DNA of 64,000 bases, from the NCBI RefSeq assembly GCF_949628265.1, contig NC_088788.1, positions 7,688,001 through 7,752,000 on the forward strand, read 5' to 3'. The position numbers were made by a program, and so were the translations under genes. Origin of the DNA: Cloeon dipterum. Its lineage: Eukaryota; Arthropoda; Insecta; Ephemeroptera; Baetidae. This document shows positions 11,003 to 21,734 of the stretch, piece after piece. The first letter of the stretch is position 1. Each line of letters begins with the position of its first letter. The notes under the pieces were generated by a model, which saw only the letters and a program-made list of their open reading frames with translations, was not told the origin of the DNA and made no database searches.

Positions 11003-12448
11003 TTAAACACCGGTGACTCTGAAGATCCATTCCCGGAAAAGGGATACCTCCGTGTACAATGCAGGCGCACCACAATAAGCTGATGAGTAGAAGACGCCTC
11101 GCAGCTCGCCATCGTGAACGAGCGGAGCACCATAGCCTCGATGAGAACACATAGTATTTACTTCTGAGTTGACGTCTCTAGCACAAATTAAGTAAATCAA
11201 ATCTTGAGATATGACGAACATCGAGCACTCGTCCTTGGGAATGATCTGTGATTGCAGCTTGAAGAGGGCAGTAGGTTGCTCGAATATGTCCTACACAGAG
11301 AGTTGTTTCACATCGATTGATAGAAGGAAAATAATTTAGTTATACCAATGAACCCCATGCTGAGACCGTGAAGACATTTTCTGGTGTGGTTTCTGCGAAG
11401 CGAGCAGGCAGCTGCACCGGCCTTGTGTTGCATCCAAATTTAAAAGGCGGGCTGACCCTCAAAAGTTCGAGGTGGATCCCGGTTCTGTCGTCCTTTATTA
11501 CTTCGGTTACGTTGTGAATCGAACCAGGGATTGTCAAATTTAAAGTACCGGCCAATATACGGTACATTGACGGATCGCTAAATTAAAAAATAAAATTAAG
11601 TTAATATCATTCCTATAACGAAATGCCACGGGTTGGAAGGATAAAATTGGCATAATATTTGGTCAAGCTAACACAACGAAATTTACAACCCAGGTCTGTA
11701 TTTACTGCTAGATAGCGTCTTTAATTTTTTGACAGATTGCAACATTTAATTTTACGGGCCAATCGTGTAAAATTTCCATGTGCTTTGGATTCCTCTCGTC
11801 GAACAATCGAGCAAATTCTAGGGGTCAAAGTCAAAGATGACTTACAAAAAAATTTGATTCAATGTCAGATATTAGATCAGGAAATCGGAATTTTATTTTG
11901 AAAAAGTGTTACCCCATGACATTATCGGTAAAATGTTTTAACCTCAAAAACTCGGAATTTTGATTTCCGCGTTTTTCCGCGTTTTAATCGATTAAAAGGC
12001 TTAAATTGCTCGCAATTTCATGATTCGTGCTCATTTAAAGTCTAGTATACTTAGTAGAACACGTACCAGAAAAGAGCAATAAGCGCAACCATTTTAGGAC
12101 GAACGTAATTTGGATCTTAAATTTAAAATCTCTTACTATGTACACCACGCGTCCGTGAGGATGAATTCGTTCGAGATGATGCTCCCTTCACATCTATACG
12201 TCCAGTTTTGGCCATCATAAAGTTCCTGTATGGACACATGCCAGGGAAACTCGCCAACCGCAGCAGGTGTTCCGCCAACTATCTTGCTGCTTGCCCTCGT
12301 CCTTAAAGGCTCCGGCTTATTCGGAACGCCTTTAAAAGGAGAAAATGCATATTTTGTTTAAAAAAAGGGTAAAAATAAAATAATAAATCTGACCGTAGGC
12401 TAGGACAGCGCAGCAGGCCAAAATTAGTCCAACGTTATAGCAAGACAT
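11003..12448 (-). CDS. Secreted S1 serine-protease homolog (SPH5), catalytically dead
   Basis: Exons on minus 12448-12394, 12329-12137, 11577-11346 and 11290-11003, 255 residues. Signal peptide MSCYNVGLILACCAVLAY; KIVGG; GEFPWHVSIQ. Catalytic replacements: LTDAWC for TAAHC, HLELLR at Asp102, RGYGAPL at the Ser loop. The exon 1 donor is GTCAGA, weaker than the GTAAGA of SPH3 and SPH4. Intron 2 again contains the repeat with the GATTCCTCTCGTCGA core. It lies directly downstream of the PARP gene on the same strand and is the SPH next to the presumed donor of the PARP scraps. Confidence 0.87.
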
Positions 12449-13183
12449 GCTGAAGAAATGTGATCTTGAGTCTCGTGGAGCTGCTTTTTATTTGAGAATT
12501 TTTTTTATCTATTTTCTAATTTAATTCTATTATAATCTTTATAATACTTTCTGATAAAAGTGTTTACCTGGAAATTCTACTTAAGCCATTTTGATCATAA
12601 ATGATCGCATTTGACTCTCCGAAATCAAGAAATTATTGACGTGCGTCATGATATCGTATTGGGGCGCTCCAAATAACTTAAAATAATCTCACATTATCAT
12701 GAGGGATGACTTTATTGATCCGTAATCAATTATTGGAATATTTCTACATTGGTAGCAATAAACACGGACATTGCGAAGATTGTCGATTTATATTCAATTT
12801 TCTAAGAAATAGGGCATCGGTTGTAAAGTAAAAAAAAAGACGGAGAAAAAAATCGACGCTCTTCGCAACGAGGAAATGCAACACCCGGTTTCCATTGCTC
12901 CTCTTCGATAATTTTGATGGTTTTGGAAAATCTCCTTTAAAAAATCTTCTAGGAACTCCTGCTGAGGATAAACCAAATATTGATAGATATCAATGAAGGC
13001 TGAAACACGCGAGGTCATTCTAATTGCAAAAAAAAATAATCAGATCACTTGGTTTAATTGCAAAAAAAAAAAACATATATTAAAATGTTCTATCATAGTT
13101 AACGTATCAGTTTATAAAAAATATAAAGTTTATTTAGGTTTTAGTTTAGAGACTAATTGAAATTAATTAAAAATTTCTATATT

Positions 13184-14727
13184 TCATGCCTGCTCTTGAT
13201 ATCTGACGGCGTGATAAGCAACAAGAACTTTCGGCAGAGCCTGCAACAACACAAATGTTGCATTTAAAATTAATTAAAATCTAATTTTTAACATCTACAA
13301 TTTACCTGTTCGCCGCTGAGGAGGACGAACTCGGCGTATTTCAGGCCTTTTACACACGAGGGCTCGGCGACGATGCTGTCGACGCCGATTGGCGCCGCTG
13401 CCAGCGGTTGGAAGTTGGCCCTGAATTGTTTGCCCATCAGGCAGGAACACACAAGCAAATAGCGCAGGCAGATGTCGCAATTGCGGTCGTTGTGCTCAGG
13501 GCAGCCTGTGTTCGCGCCCCACGAGTACTGGTTCGCTTTTGACGCGTGCTTTGTCATGTAAACACCTGGGATTAAAAATTTTAGGTTATTTTTATACTTT
13601 AAAGAAGGCAAAAAGTGGATTTATATGTGCTAAGAAATTACAAATGTAGGAAATCATAGGAACCAACAATATTTTTTCCTTACAGCTTGATTTATTGGAT
13701 GTTCATTTGATTGTTTTGTATGGTTAACACAAACAACAAAAGGAAATTTTACAATGAAACAACAATTAAGTAGTTTGGATACAAATACAAACATGTTACG
13801 TATCCTGCGACTACCATTCCTTATTTAAAAATTGGAATAAATACGAAATTAAATTATTATTTGGCTACAATAAAAGTCATTGTTATAAATTTAATATTTA
13901 ATTGTATCTACCATGTGAAACAATCAAAGGAGGACCAAGCCACATTCAAATTTCCAAATTTCGCCAATTTTCTCGAAAATTTACAATGCCAGATTTTGAT
14001 TCCTCTTGTAGAAACAATCCAACGACCACGTGAATTACTTTTTAGGGAAAGTTTATTGTTGTAAAATAAAATAAGATATAAATTTTTAAATATAAAAAAC
14101 CAAACGTATTGAGACAGTCCTCGCCATACGTAAAACATGTTACTTTGCAGCCACTTAACATTTCCTTAGAAAATCACAGTCAAATTTGGCCATAAGTGAA
14201 TCATTACGGAATAGCTCAAGCATAAGCAATAAGGATTTTATAGGATTATGCTAATAAAAATGTTGCATCAAATATGCGATTCTGACCTTTGCCGAACATG
14301 TTGTTCTCTTTGCAGTGCTGTTCATTGAAGCCCGAGACGGCGATTTCGATTGCGAAAGGTGATCCGTGAAAAAGCTCGACTAGTTCGCAGCTGCCACCGC
14401 CGTTTTTACACTCGATCCTCTGCTTCGCCCGCGAGAATCGCTCCAAAAGAACAGGATTTTTTATTTCTAACATCTACAACAGCATCAAATCTTATATAAA
14501 CAGATTACTTAAAAAAAATTATTGAAGAAATTATCTCGCAAAATGAGTGGTTAAAATTAAAAAAAAAATCAATAATTTTGCACCTGTTTGATCGAAAATT
14601 CCGATAGGCGGACGCATTTGTGCGTCATGATGGTCCTGCTCATACATTCGGCAATTCTGATGTATTCATCATCGGTGGTGCTAAGTCGTAGGAAATGCAT
14701 TTTCTCTGCGCGGCAGTCACATTTGAA
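13184..14727 (-). CDS. PARP-type ADP-ribosyltransferase catalytic domain (5' end unresolved)
   Basis: Exons on minus 14727-14584, 14473-14287, 13565-13306 and 13240-13184 join in frame into about 216 residues ending in TGA. Order of motifs: DDEYIRIAECM, the substrate-contact segment EIKNPVLLERF, ELFHGS (NAD-binding His), GFN then FGKGVYM with ASKANQY (second catalytic position Tyr), and AEFVLLSGEQALPKVLVAY at the end. This is the PARP fold of the PARP7/10/14 group. Many of that group have Ile, Leu or Tyr at the third triad position; here a Glu (AEF) appears to align, which would give H-Y-E. No upstream domains (WWE, macro, zinc finger) were found. The 5' side is interrupted by a MITE at 14995. 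Either a small catalytic-only protein or a gene whose 5' exons I missed. Confidence 0.7.
13680..14160. repeat. Decayed repeat inside the PARP intron
   Basis: The intron between 13566 and 14286 carries words shared with the MITE at 14995-15427: GCCAATTTTCTCGAAAATTTACA, split by small changes, then GATTCCTCTTGTAGA in place of GATTCCTCTCGTCGAG. Ends could not be defined. Confidence 0.4.
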
Positions 14728-14994
14728 CTGACTCAAAACTTTACAGCGACCAAAGAAATTGAATCACTTTAGGGGAATGACCATTTTCATATATATAATG
14801 AATGGCTTTCCGTTTCTGCTCTTTGCAATTTCTGCTGGCTGGACCTTTTTTTATCTGGAATGGGGAATGGTATGTGAAACCTGAGACTGTATAGCTACAA
14901 ATAGGCACATGGCTTTTATTTCGAGGAAGTAAGGGTTCCATTTAACGCGGGATTCACTTTCAAATAATGCAATTTGCAAAAATTGCCTGCTTAA

Positions 14995-15427
14995 AGAGGA
15001 ATGATACTGGAAAAGCCTGGAAAATGCTTGTTGCCAATGCATAAACTCGTCCCTTAGGATTCAGTTAAAGCCTAAATTGACCTAAGGAGCGTTGTAATTT
15101 TTTGAGAAAATTAACTGGAAAGTTACCGTGCTTTTCAAATGGTAATAGCTGTCTCCTTACTTGAAATCCGATTTAATTTCAAAATCAAGAGTTTCCCCAA
15201 TAAGTGGCATACACCGTTGGATAGATCTCGACGAGAGGAATCGGAAAATGCCAAGAAAATATGTTCGAGCAATGTAAATTTTGGAGAAAATTGGCAAAAT
15301 TTGAATTTTTTTGTAGGAAGGTCATTTTTTATTATTGCAAATTGTTGAACAAATTGTTTATCGGTCAATTGTTTAAGGCATCCAACAATTAAAATAATTT
15401 TCAATTGTTGCCCAGTATCATTCCACT
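14995..15427 (-). mobile_element. MITE with TTAA target-site duplication (copy 1)
   Basis: Non-coding element of about 433 bp with inverted termini AGAGGAATGATACTGG (left) and CCAGTATCATTCCACT (right), flanked on both sides by TTAA (14991-14994 and 15428-15431). Its interior is nearly the reverse complement of 28851-29285. TTAA target-site duplication is the hallmark of piggyBac-superfamily transposition. No transposase is encoded, so it is a non-autonomous element. It lies just 5' of the recognisable PARP exons. Confidence 0.8.
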
Positions 15428-15435
15428 TTAATTAA

Positions 15436-15990
15436 CTAAAAATTTAAGAATGAAATTTTATAACAATAATTTTTAGCTAAGTTTTCATTGCAAACAATAT
15501 CTCTTACACAACAAAATTTGCCGTAGTTTTTATTAATTAGGCCGCCCGCTAGCGCCTTGCGGCTCTTACATTTATAATACGGCAATGGTTCACACTCATG
15601 CCCAACGGGGATGGTGGAGGCGGTCGGGAGCGCCAATGAAGCTTAACAGACGCAGAATTTTACGGCGAGTCTAACTAACTTTGGTTTTTGACCGCATATA
15701 ACATAAAATAATGGCGCATAGTTTAATGAGATGCAATTATATAAGTTTTGATTATTAAACAATTTTATTTGTTTGGTGAGAAGAAAATTAAATTTCATTG
15801 TCAAGGTTCATTTTGGAGTTGGATTACATTTGATCGAATTCCTTCTAAAAATTACTTTTGGCGATGAAGTAAAAAGGTGCATAAAAAACCATTTATTTTA
15901 ATTAAAATACCAATTTAATAAAATTATTGGTTTTACAACAGGAAAGGATAAATAAAACATAGCTCACAGAAGCAATAAAAATTTGTAAAT
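15436..15990. other. Spacer with a short unassigned cysteine-containing frame
   Basis: Minus frame around 15640-15470 reads HECEPLPYYKCKSRK and then GGLINKNYGKFCCV. It has no ATG at its start and no clear splice partner. It could be a 5' exon of the PARP gene or chance. The rest is AT-rich without features. Confidence 0.25.
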
Positions 15991-16009
15991 TATACATTTT
16001 TGAGCCTTT

Positions 16010-17974
16010 GACGGCTACCATACTGAGCGCACTTCTTGTCAGCGCCGGGGTTCATCCCAGTTCCAAAAAGGGACAGTTCCACACTCTGGCGAATATTTTC
16101 GGCGGCACGTTGACCCTGAATCTTGGGGCTGTGCTTGCCATAGAGTAGTCACTGCCATTTTTTTCTAGCAGCATCGTGTTCTCTGCGAATTCCTTGGTTT
16201 CACTCGAACAGAGATGCTGGAATCTTAGAGCATTTTTATTTTGTGTTCCCTCGCGTTTGCATATGCCAGGAAATATAGCTGTTTGTCGTAAAATTTCTCC
16301 AGGTTGATTAGGGTGCGTTTTTTACTGGTTAGTCGCCTGTACGCGTTGAATGCGACTCGTATTCCACCATTATCTGCCGTATTTTCCTCCAAAGATGATT
16401 CACCAGGACTGTATTCACTCTAAAATTAAATCACTATTATCATGGTTCGATATTATTTTAATTGTTGTGCTTGCTTTAACAAACTCCTTTTTTCTGATAG
16501 TGATGAAGTTCTTAAATTCGTTGGTATATTGGCGCTTAAAGCATTTTCTCAGCTTTTTTAATTTCTTCACCGTCTCGTGTTGGTCTACAGCCCAACTATT
16601 TTCTGTTCACCGTCTTTACGAATTACTGCACAAAAATATTTTTAAATATTTGCAACTCTCTTATATCTGTATCACTCTCACTGTGGATGTCAAATAGGTG
16701 TGTCATTTCATGAGCAACTGCAAATCCTAAACGGCAGCATAGTTCAAGACCCTGTGTTTTTAAAAAAAAAAAATTAAAACTGACTTATACTCTTGGACTA
16801 TGCTGGCTTAGGATTTGCAGTTGCCCACGAAATAACACACCTATTTGACATCCACATTGAGAGTGATATATACAGATATAAGAGAGTTGCAAATAATATT
16901 GAAATATATTTTTATGCATCAATTCTTATTAGGGATGGTGAGCAGAAAATAGTTGGGCTACTCTGGACCAACGAGACGGTGAAGGAATTCAAAAAGCTGA
17001 GAGAATGCTTTGTGCGCCAACACACCAACGAATTTAAGAACTTCATGACCTTCAGAAAAGAGGAGTTTGTTAAAGTATGCACAAATATCAAAATAATATC
17101 AAACCATGATAATTGTGATGTAATTTCAGATAGAACAAAGGAATCTTTGGAGGAAAATGCGGCAGATAATGCCGGAGTACGCGTTGCGTTCAACGCGTAC
17201 ACTCGAATAACCCCCCAAAAAAGGACCTTAATCAATTTGGAGAGATTCAACGACCGGCAGCTATTTTTCTTGGCTTATGCAAACGTGAGAATTGAAAACT
17301 CTAAGCTTCCAGCAATTCTGTGATCGAGTGAACCAAGGAATTCGCAGAGGATATGATTCTGCTCGAAAAAAAGACAATCACAGCCCTGTAAAAATAATCA
17401 CATATTAGACCGATAAAAAGAATCATGACGTTTTCACCTTTAACTGATTCTTTCGCGATGTCCAATGTTGACTGAAATGTTTGTTTTCTTCTTGAAATAG
17501 AATGGCAGGAGACCAATAAATCCTCCACACGCATAATCGATGGAATCTTGGCACGGATTTCTTTTGATGAGGATTGCTGAAAACATTATCTGCTTGAAAC
17601 ATTTGTTATTTTCTTAAATATAAAATCCTTACAGTGAGCTTCTTTGCATGGATCACTGTGGCAAAAAATGTCATTATCGTCTCGGGGTAGTCCGCTATTT
17701 CTCTCCAGGGTCCCGTTTAAATATGGTTCTTCTAAAACTACTCGTCAGTTTAATAATTCCTTTTTATTTTGTTAAATTACTCACCAATTGATGTGCTTTG
17801 TAAGGCCAGTTTTTCATTCTGCATCAACAAGACATGCTCAATTTTCAGGTTCAAATGCCGATCTGGCAAAAAAGGTTTAAAATATTAATTTTGAAGAGAA
17901 AAAAACAAGCTCGCTCCGCTCTTACCTGCAACAACCAACGGCAGAAGACCCAGGAGAAGAACACAAAGCAGCAT
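16010..17974 (-). pseudogene. Broken M13/neprilysin-like gene rearranged into a hairpin
   Basis: Minus-strand remnants in order: signal exon 17974-17926 (MLLCVLLLGLLPLVVA, donor GTAAGA), a homolog of exon 2 near 17852-17780, a CxSDPC segment near 17685-17640, and the exon with DYACGGFIG near 17575-17460. Exons equivalent to 5-8 are missing. Instead there is a plus-strand copy of the catalytic exons (16797-17395) followed by a minus-strand copy (16735-16130) and a final exon (about 16170-16010) with two frameshifts around the HSP..RVN motif. The plus copy keeps HEITH and ENAAD in an open frame of 176 codons that reads through positions intronic in paralogs. It cannot make a full peptidase. Confidence 0.75.
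16130..17395. repeat. Long inverted repeat (hairpin-forming), arms about 600 bp
   Basis: Left arm about 16130-16735, right arm about 16797-17395, spacer about 60 bp. Matching is visible throughout, for example TTAGGATTTGCAGTTGC on plus near 16808 and its complement near 16715, and GAACTTCATGACCTTC against GAACTTCATCACTATC. Identity is roughly 80-85 percent by eye. Both arms are M13 peptidase exons 9-12. A transcript across it would fold into a long duplex. Confidence 0.8.
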
Positions 17975-19270
17975 ATCTCTCAAATAAATTTTTTAAATTA
18001 TATTTTGATTGTTTATATTTTATATCAACTGCGGAGCTTCTTTTTCCACCTGCTTTACTTCAAGAACTCGATTGCAAATGAGGTGATTTTTGTTATTCAA
18101 TGACTATATAGAGTTAGCATTTGATTATGTATGTCAAGAAGATCGTGATTTAACTATAAACATTTTCTTCGCCGCAATTGAAGGGCAAAAATATGCTAAA
18201 CAAAACTCACATGCCGCATAGAGGTTGAACAAATGAAAGTATTTTTATTTCTTTAAAACAAGCAGATCCCATCATCCAATTTAAAACATTATTTTAGATT
18301 ATTTTCATAAATTATAAGAATTAGATTTATCACAGGTTAGAGGAGAAAATTGTCAAGAGGTCAATCAATCTCAACGAAATTATACTCTAGAAATTATTAT
18401 TGGATAGAAACTGTGTAGTTATTTTTTAGGTTTTACGTGACAATTTCGGAAAACTTTCAAGACCTCAATTTTTTAAATAGACCTCATTAGCTGATCTCTC
18501 CGTTGTGCAATCAAAAATATGGTGTGCTTTTTAGGTTCCTCTCGTCGAGCACAATCAAACTATCACGTACGTCTTGCCGTAGGCAAAGGTCAAACTGTAT
18601 TGTTAGTTTTGGTTTATAATAAAGATTGTGGAATTTGGGAAACTTTTAAGCTTTTAAATTAACACCCAATTCACACTTGTTAGCTCTAATGAAACATTTT
18701 GAGTGCTGTTTTCTTCATTCTTTTTTAGAAACACAAAGAAAAAAATTATTAATTTTATTTTTCATCAATAAAGAAACAAAAAACTGAGGATATTCAGCAG
18801 CACGGTCTATGTACCACATGATGTACTACTTTTATTATCTTCATTATAGGTGCTCATCGGGAATCCGTGCGGACAGTTCCATAATTCGAATCTTTGAAAT
18901 AGGCTACCACTCGAGGTTGTCTTCATATTGGAAATAAATTAAACCAATATAATTCGAATCATTTAAAAGGTAAAGAACTTAATTTAACACAGGTTAAAAT
19001 AAAGTTCATTGAAAAGCAAGCTCATGTTCAACCAATTTCGCCATTTTCTATAGTAAATTTCATTTCATTAAAGTCTCATATATCCCTTCCTCGTTACGTT
19101 TAAAATAAGGAGATATTCAAGTAGAATTTCTTGGAAATCGATTTATAACAGTAATATGTGTACAACCTAAAATCTTTTACCAACAAAAATAAAACGTTCA
19201 CAAAAACAAGTCCAAATTTTTCAAGCTAATATAATAAAATATAAATTATATATAAACATATTTTGTTGTG
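17975..19270. other. Intergenic, with a decayed repeat at about 18340-18610
   Basis: No gene. A stretch near 18340-18610 shares the word GGTTCCTCTCGTCGAGCA and GGTGTGCTTT with the SPH intron repeats. TATATAG on minus near 18104 is a possible TATA box for the broken M13 gene. Confidence 0.4.
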
Positions 19271-19273
19271 ATA

Positions 19274-21199
19274 CTAATTTGACTCAAAAAGATGCATTAG
19301 TCGCATAACAAATTCATCTGCATAAATATCACCATTTTGATGTTTTTCATACACCACAAAAGGATCTTTGGATTTGAATTGTACTTCACTGTTATAGCCA
19401 TACGGTCCAAAACCGCGGAAGTTAATAAATCTATCGTACTCGTCGTTAGACGAGAAGAATTTGACATTGGTAAGTTTAGGAAGAAACGCACTTGAACTCT
19501 TCACAAGGTCGAAAATTAAATCCCTCAGCTCAACGTCGTCATTCTCTTCTCCTTCGTGGTGCGTGTGTAACTGGAAAGTGTGCAGCTGGGCCAGGATTTC
19601 ATTATTTTGAATCATCGAGATCACCTTTCTAGTGCCAGCCTTATCGAATTTCCAACCATCAATCGATAGGATCTCTAACTTCGGTGCTGCTAAGATGTTT
19701 GACAAGTCCATTTGTACATCAAATCTATCATTCAATTGTTAATATAAATTTTTTCGGTGCGTTTAAAATCGGTTACCTTGACACGTTTTGAAATTTCCAT
19801 TCGAATTCCTTGAGTTCAGCGAAAAATTCAATCTGCTCCAGCTCGATGTTAACATTCAGCAATGCAATCTTCTCCAGTTTGGGACACTGTTTGAAAATAG
19901 AATTGAAATCAACAAAGTGATCGTCAGCATGTTCTTGGGATAGAACAAGAGCTTGAAGATTTCCACCATATGCTTGCCAAAACCTCTGCTGAACATTCAT
20001 ACGGAAATACTTAATTTCTTCGAAATGGAGACACTTGATTTTAGAAAATCGGAACAATGGTTCAACATTTACATCGTGGAATCCGTTCGCGTATCCAACC
20101 TAAATAATTTAAAATGTTAATTTTCATTTCTCTTAGTTTTATAAAGAATCACCATGAGATCTGTTATGTTTGGAAACATATCGGGAAGAGAGTCTATTTT
20201 AAAATCAGAAAAATGGACGTTCACAGCCAAGTGTCGCAGGTTAGAAGTTTCAGTGAATCCGAGCGATGATATATTGTCTTTAGTGCAACAATGTACTGAT
20301 GTACTCAAATTGCAGTAAAACTGCACCACCTCAATTTTCGGGAGAATGCGAATGCACAAAATTCTCAACCACCAGTGCGAATCCCATCCAGTTGATTCAA
20401 AAATAAATTCCTTCACGTTGAACAAGCTGCTTTTAATTTCTTGTGCTGAAGGATGATTTTTCGTAGATTCTAGTCTGACATTGAGGAATTGCAGGTTCGG
20501 CAGATTTTTACACAGATTTAAAATTTCAGCGACCTCAAATGAGTACAACTCGACGAAAAGCCGGTTTAAATTGAGCATTTTTCTCATCATTTCCAGCATT
20601 CTCGGGGTGCAACGCTTTGCTAGAATATTCGTTTTGATCGCATGATTTCTCTGGATAGTCAGCTCATTGATGTTTGGAGCCAGTGTTGCGGCGCTATTAA
20701 GCAATTCTTCGCAGTAAGTACGTGTCTAGAATAATATTATGATACTTGTTTTCAATTGCTATTGTAGAGAAAAATATTATCAAACCTTTTCAAATGAATA
20801 GTTAATGTATCTATCAGGACAAAAGGATAAAATTCCATTCAGTTCGATGGAACGTGTTCTTGAACTAAGTAAAATTCGGAAGACCTCCATCAGTATTTTA
20901 AATTTCTCTTCTTCTCTAAATTCCATGTTACATTTTCGTCTCATCATCTCTTGCAGTAACTTTTCCCTCAAAACGTGAGCTATCGAATTCTCATTTACAT
21001 CTAGAAAAAATGCTAATCATAATAACTCACGCAATTTTCGTAGGTTTTCCTTCTTATCTGGAAATTCAACGTAGTACATCAGATTTCCAATTATGTCTCG
21101 AACGGCCAGATTCTCCAACGATAATCCATGTTTCTTTAGTTTCATCGTTTGAAGCTTTCTTTTGGTCAAACGCAAAACCTCTTCATCGTCCATCTTCAT
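19274..21199 (-). CDS. Leucine-rich-repeat-like protein, paralog A
   Basis: Exons on minus 21199-21031, 21000-20786, 20725-20153, 20099-19777 and 19724-19274, 576 residues, no signal peptide. The N-terminal 60 residues are charged (LTKRKLQTMKL, then LSLENLAVRDIIGNLMYY); the helical LSLENLAVRDI block is placed where an F-box often sits, but I cannot confirm one. The body has irregular LRR-like units: NLNRLFVELY, LPNLQFLNVRL, LRHLAVNV, FPNITDLMV, CPKLEKIALLNVNI, APKLEILSI. This matches the divergent insect F-box/LRR type, probably intracellular. Intron 4 is only 52 bp and is absent from paralog B. Paralog B is in reverse orientation 18 kb away. Confidence 0.78.
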
Positions 21200-21730
21200 G
21201 TAAAGGCAGAGCTGAAAAAATCAGGATCACATATTTGATATATGATGAGCTCAAAGCAAGCCGCAGTTGGACAGTGGGACAGTTTTCATCTGTTTTTCAG
21301 AATGAATTTCCAAGTATTTAAATAGTGTTTGCTTCTTTATGTCTCCCAAAAAAGAAATGTTTTTGTGACATTTAGAGCAAATTAAAATAGTTAACCTTTT
21401 TAGTGGAAAACTAACCTTTTGGTAGAAGAACTATGTCGAAAGTAGCACCAGTGTTGGGACCTGTGTTAACTGATCGATCGCTAGCTTAAAATTAATAATA
21501 AGTTATCGCTGTGAAAACACTTCTATTTAGAAAAAAGTTCTGTTAGCGCCACAAAATTACTAGCGATAATTGAATAATTTTTAATGTTATGTTATTTTGT
21601 GGTCCCTGTTTTTCTCACAAGCATGAATTTAAGTATTTAATTTTTAAGGATAATAATTGATATCCGATTTCTTGCCTTTGTTCGTGTGTTTTTGTTTTGC
21701 AATTCATACAAAATAGTCATAAATTTATAT
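21200..21730. promoter_or_regulatory. Upstream region of LRR paralog A, mirrored upstream of paralog B
   Basis: Reverse-complement similarity to 38490-39015: shared words include the TTAGCGCCACA/GTGGCGCTGTC block, the AATAGAAGT..TTTTCACAGCGAT block, and CAACACTGGTCC against ACCAGTGTTGGG. It is either the conserved promoter of both LRR genes or duplicated passenger DNA. Confidence 0.55.
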
Positions 21731-21734
21731 GAAT

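Larger units (their letters stand above)
5850..13330. repeat. Three tandem segmental-duplication units of about 2.4-2.6 kb, each with one SPH gene
   Basis: The marker GAGCAATGATGATCAAGTC occurs near 5853, 8256 and 10820, and TCTGACGGCGTGAT occurs near 8049, 10636 and 13201, giving periods of about 2.4-2.6 kb. Each unit holds an SPH gene on minus, a conserved upstream block containing GAATATTTCTACATTGGTAG (or a variant) and TGTCGATTTATA, and a fragment of the 3' end of the PARP gene. The third unit runs into the intact PARP exons, which shows where the ancestral segment came from. Confidence 0.75.

Noticed and set aside
12794-13018. Open minus frame of 74 codons beginning MTSRVSAFIDIYQYLVYP
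   Set aside because: The same DNA in the other tandem unit (10180-10460) has an early stop, so the frame is not conserved; it lies in the duplicated upstream block of the SPH genes.
16350-16697. Plus-strand open frame MRLVFHHYLPYFPPKM...
   Set aside because: It is antisense to the minus copy of the M13 exons in the hairpin, whose minus translation matches the family.
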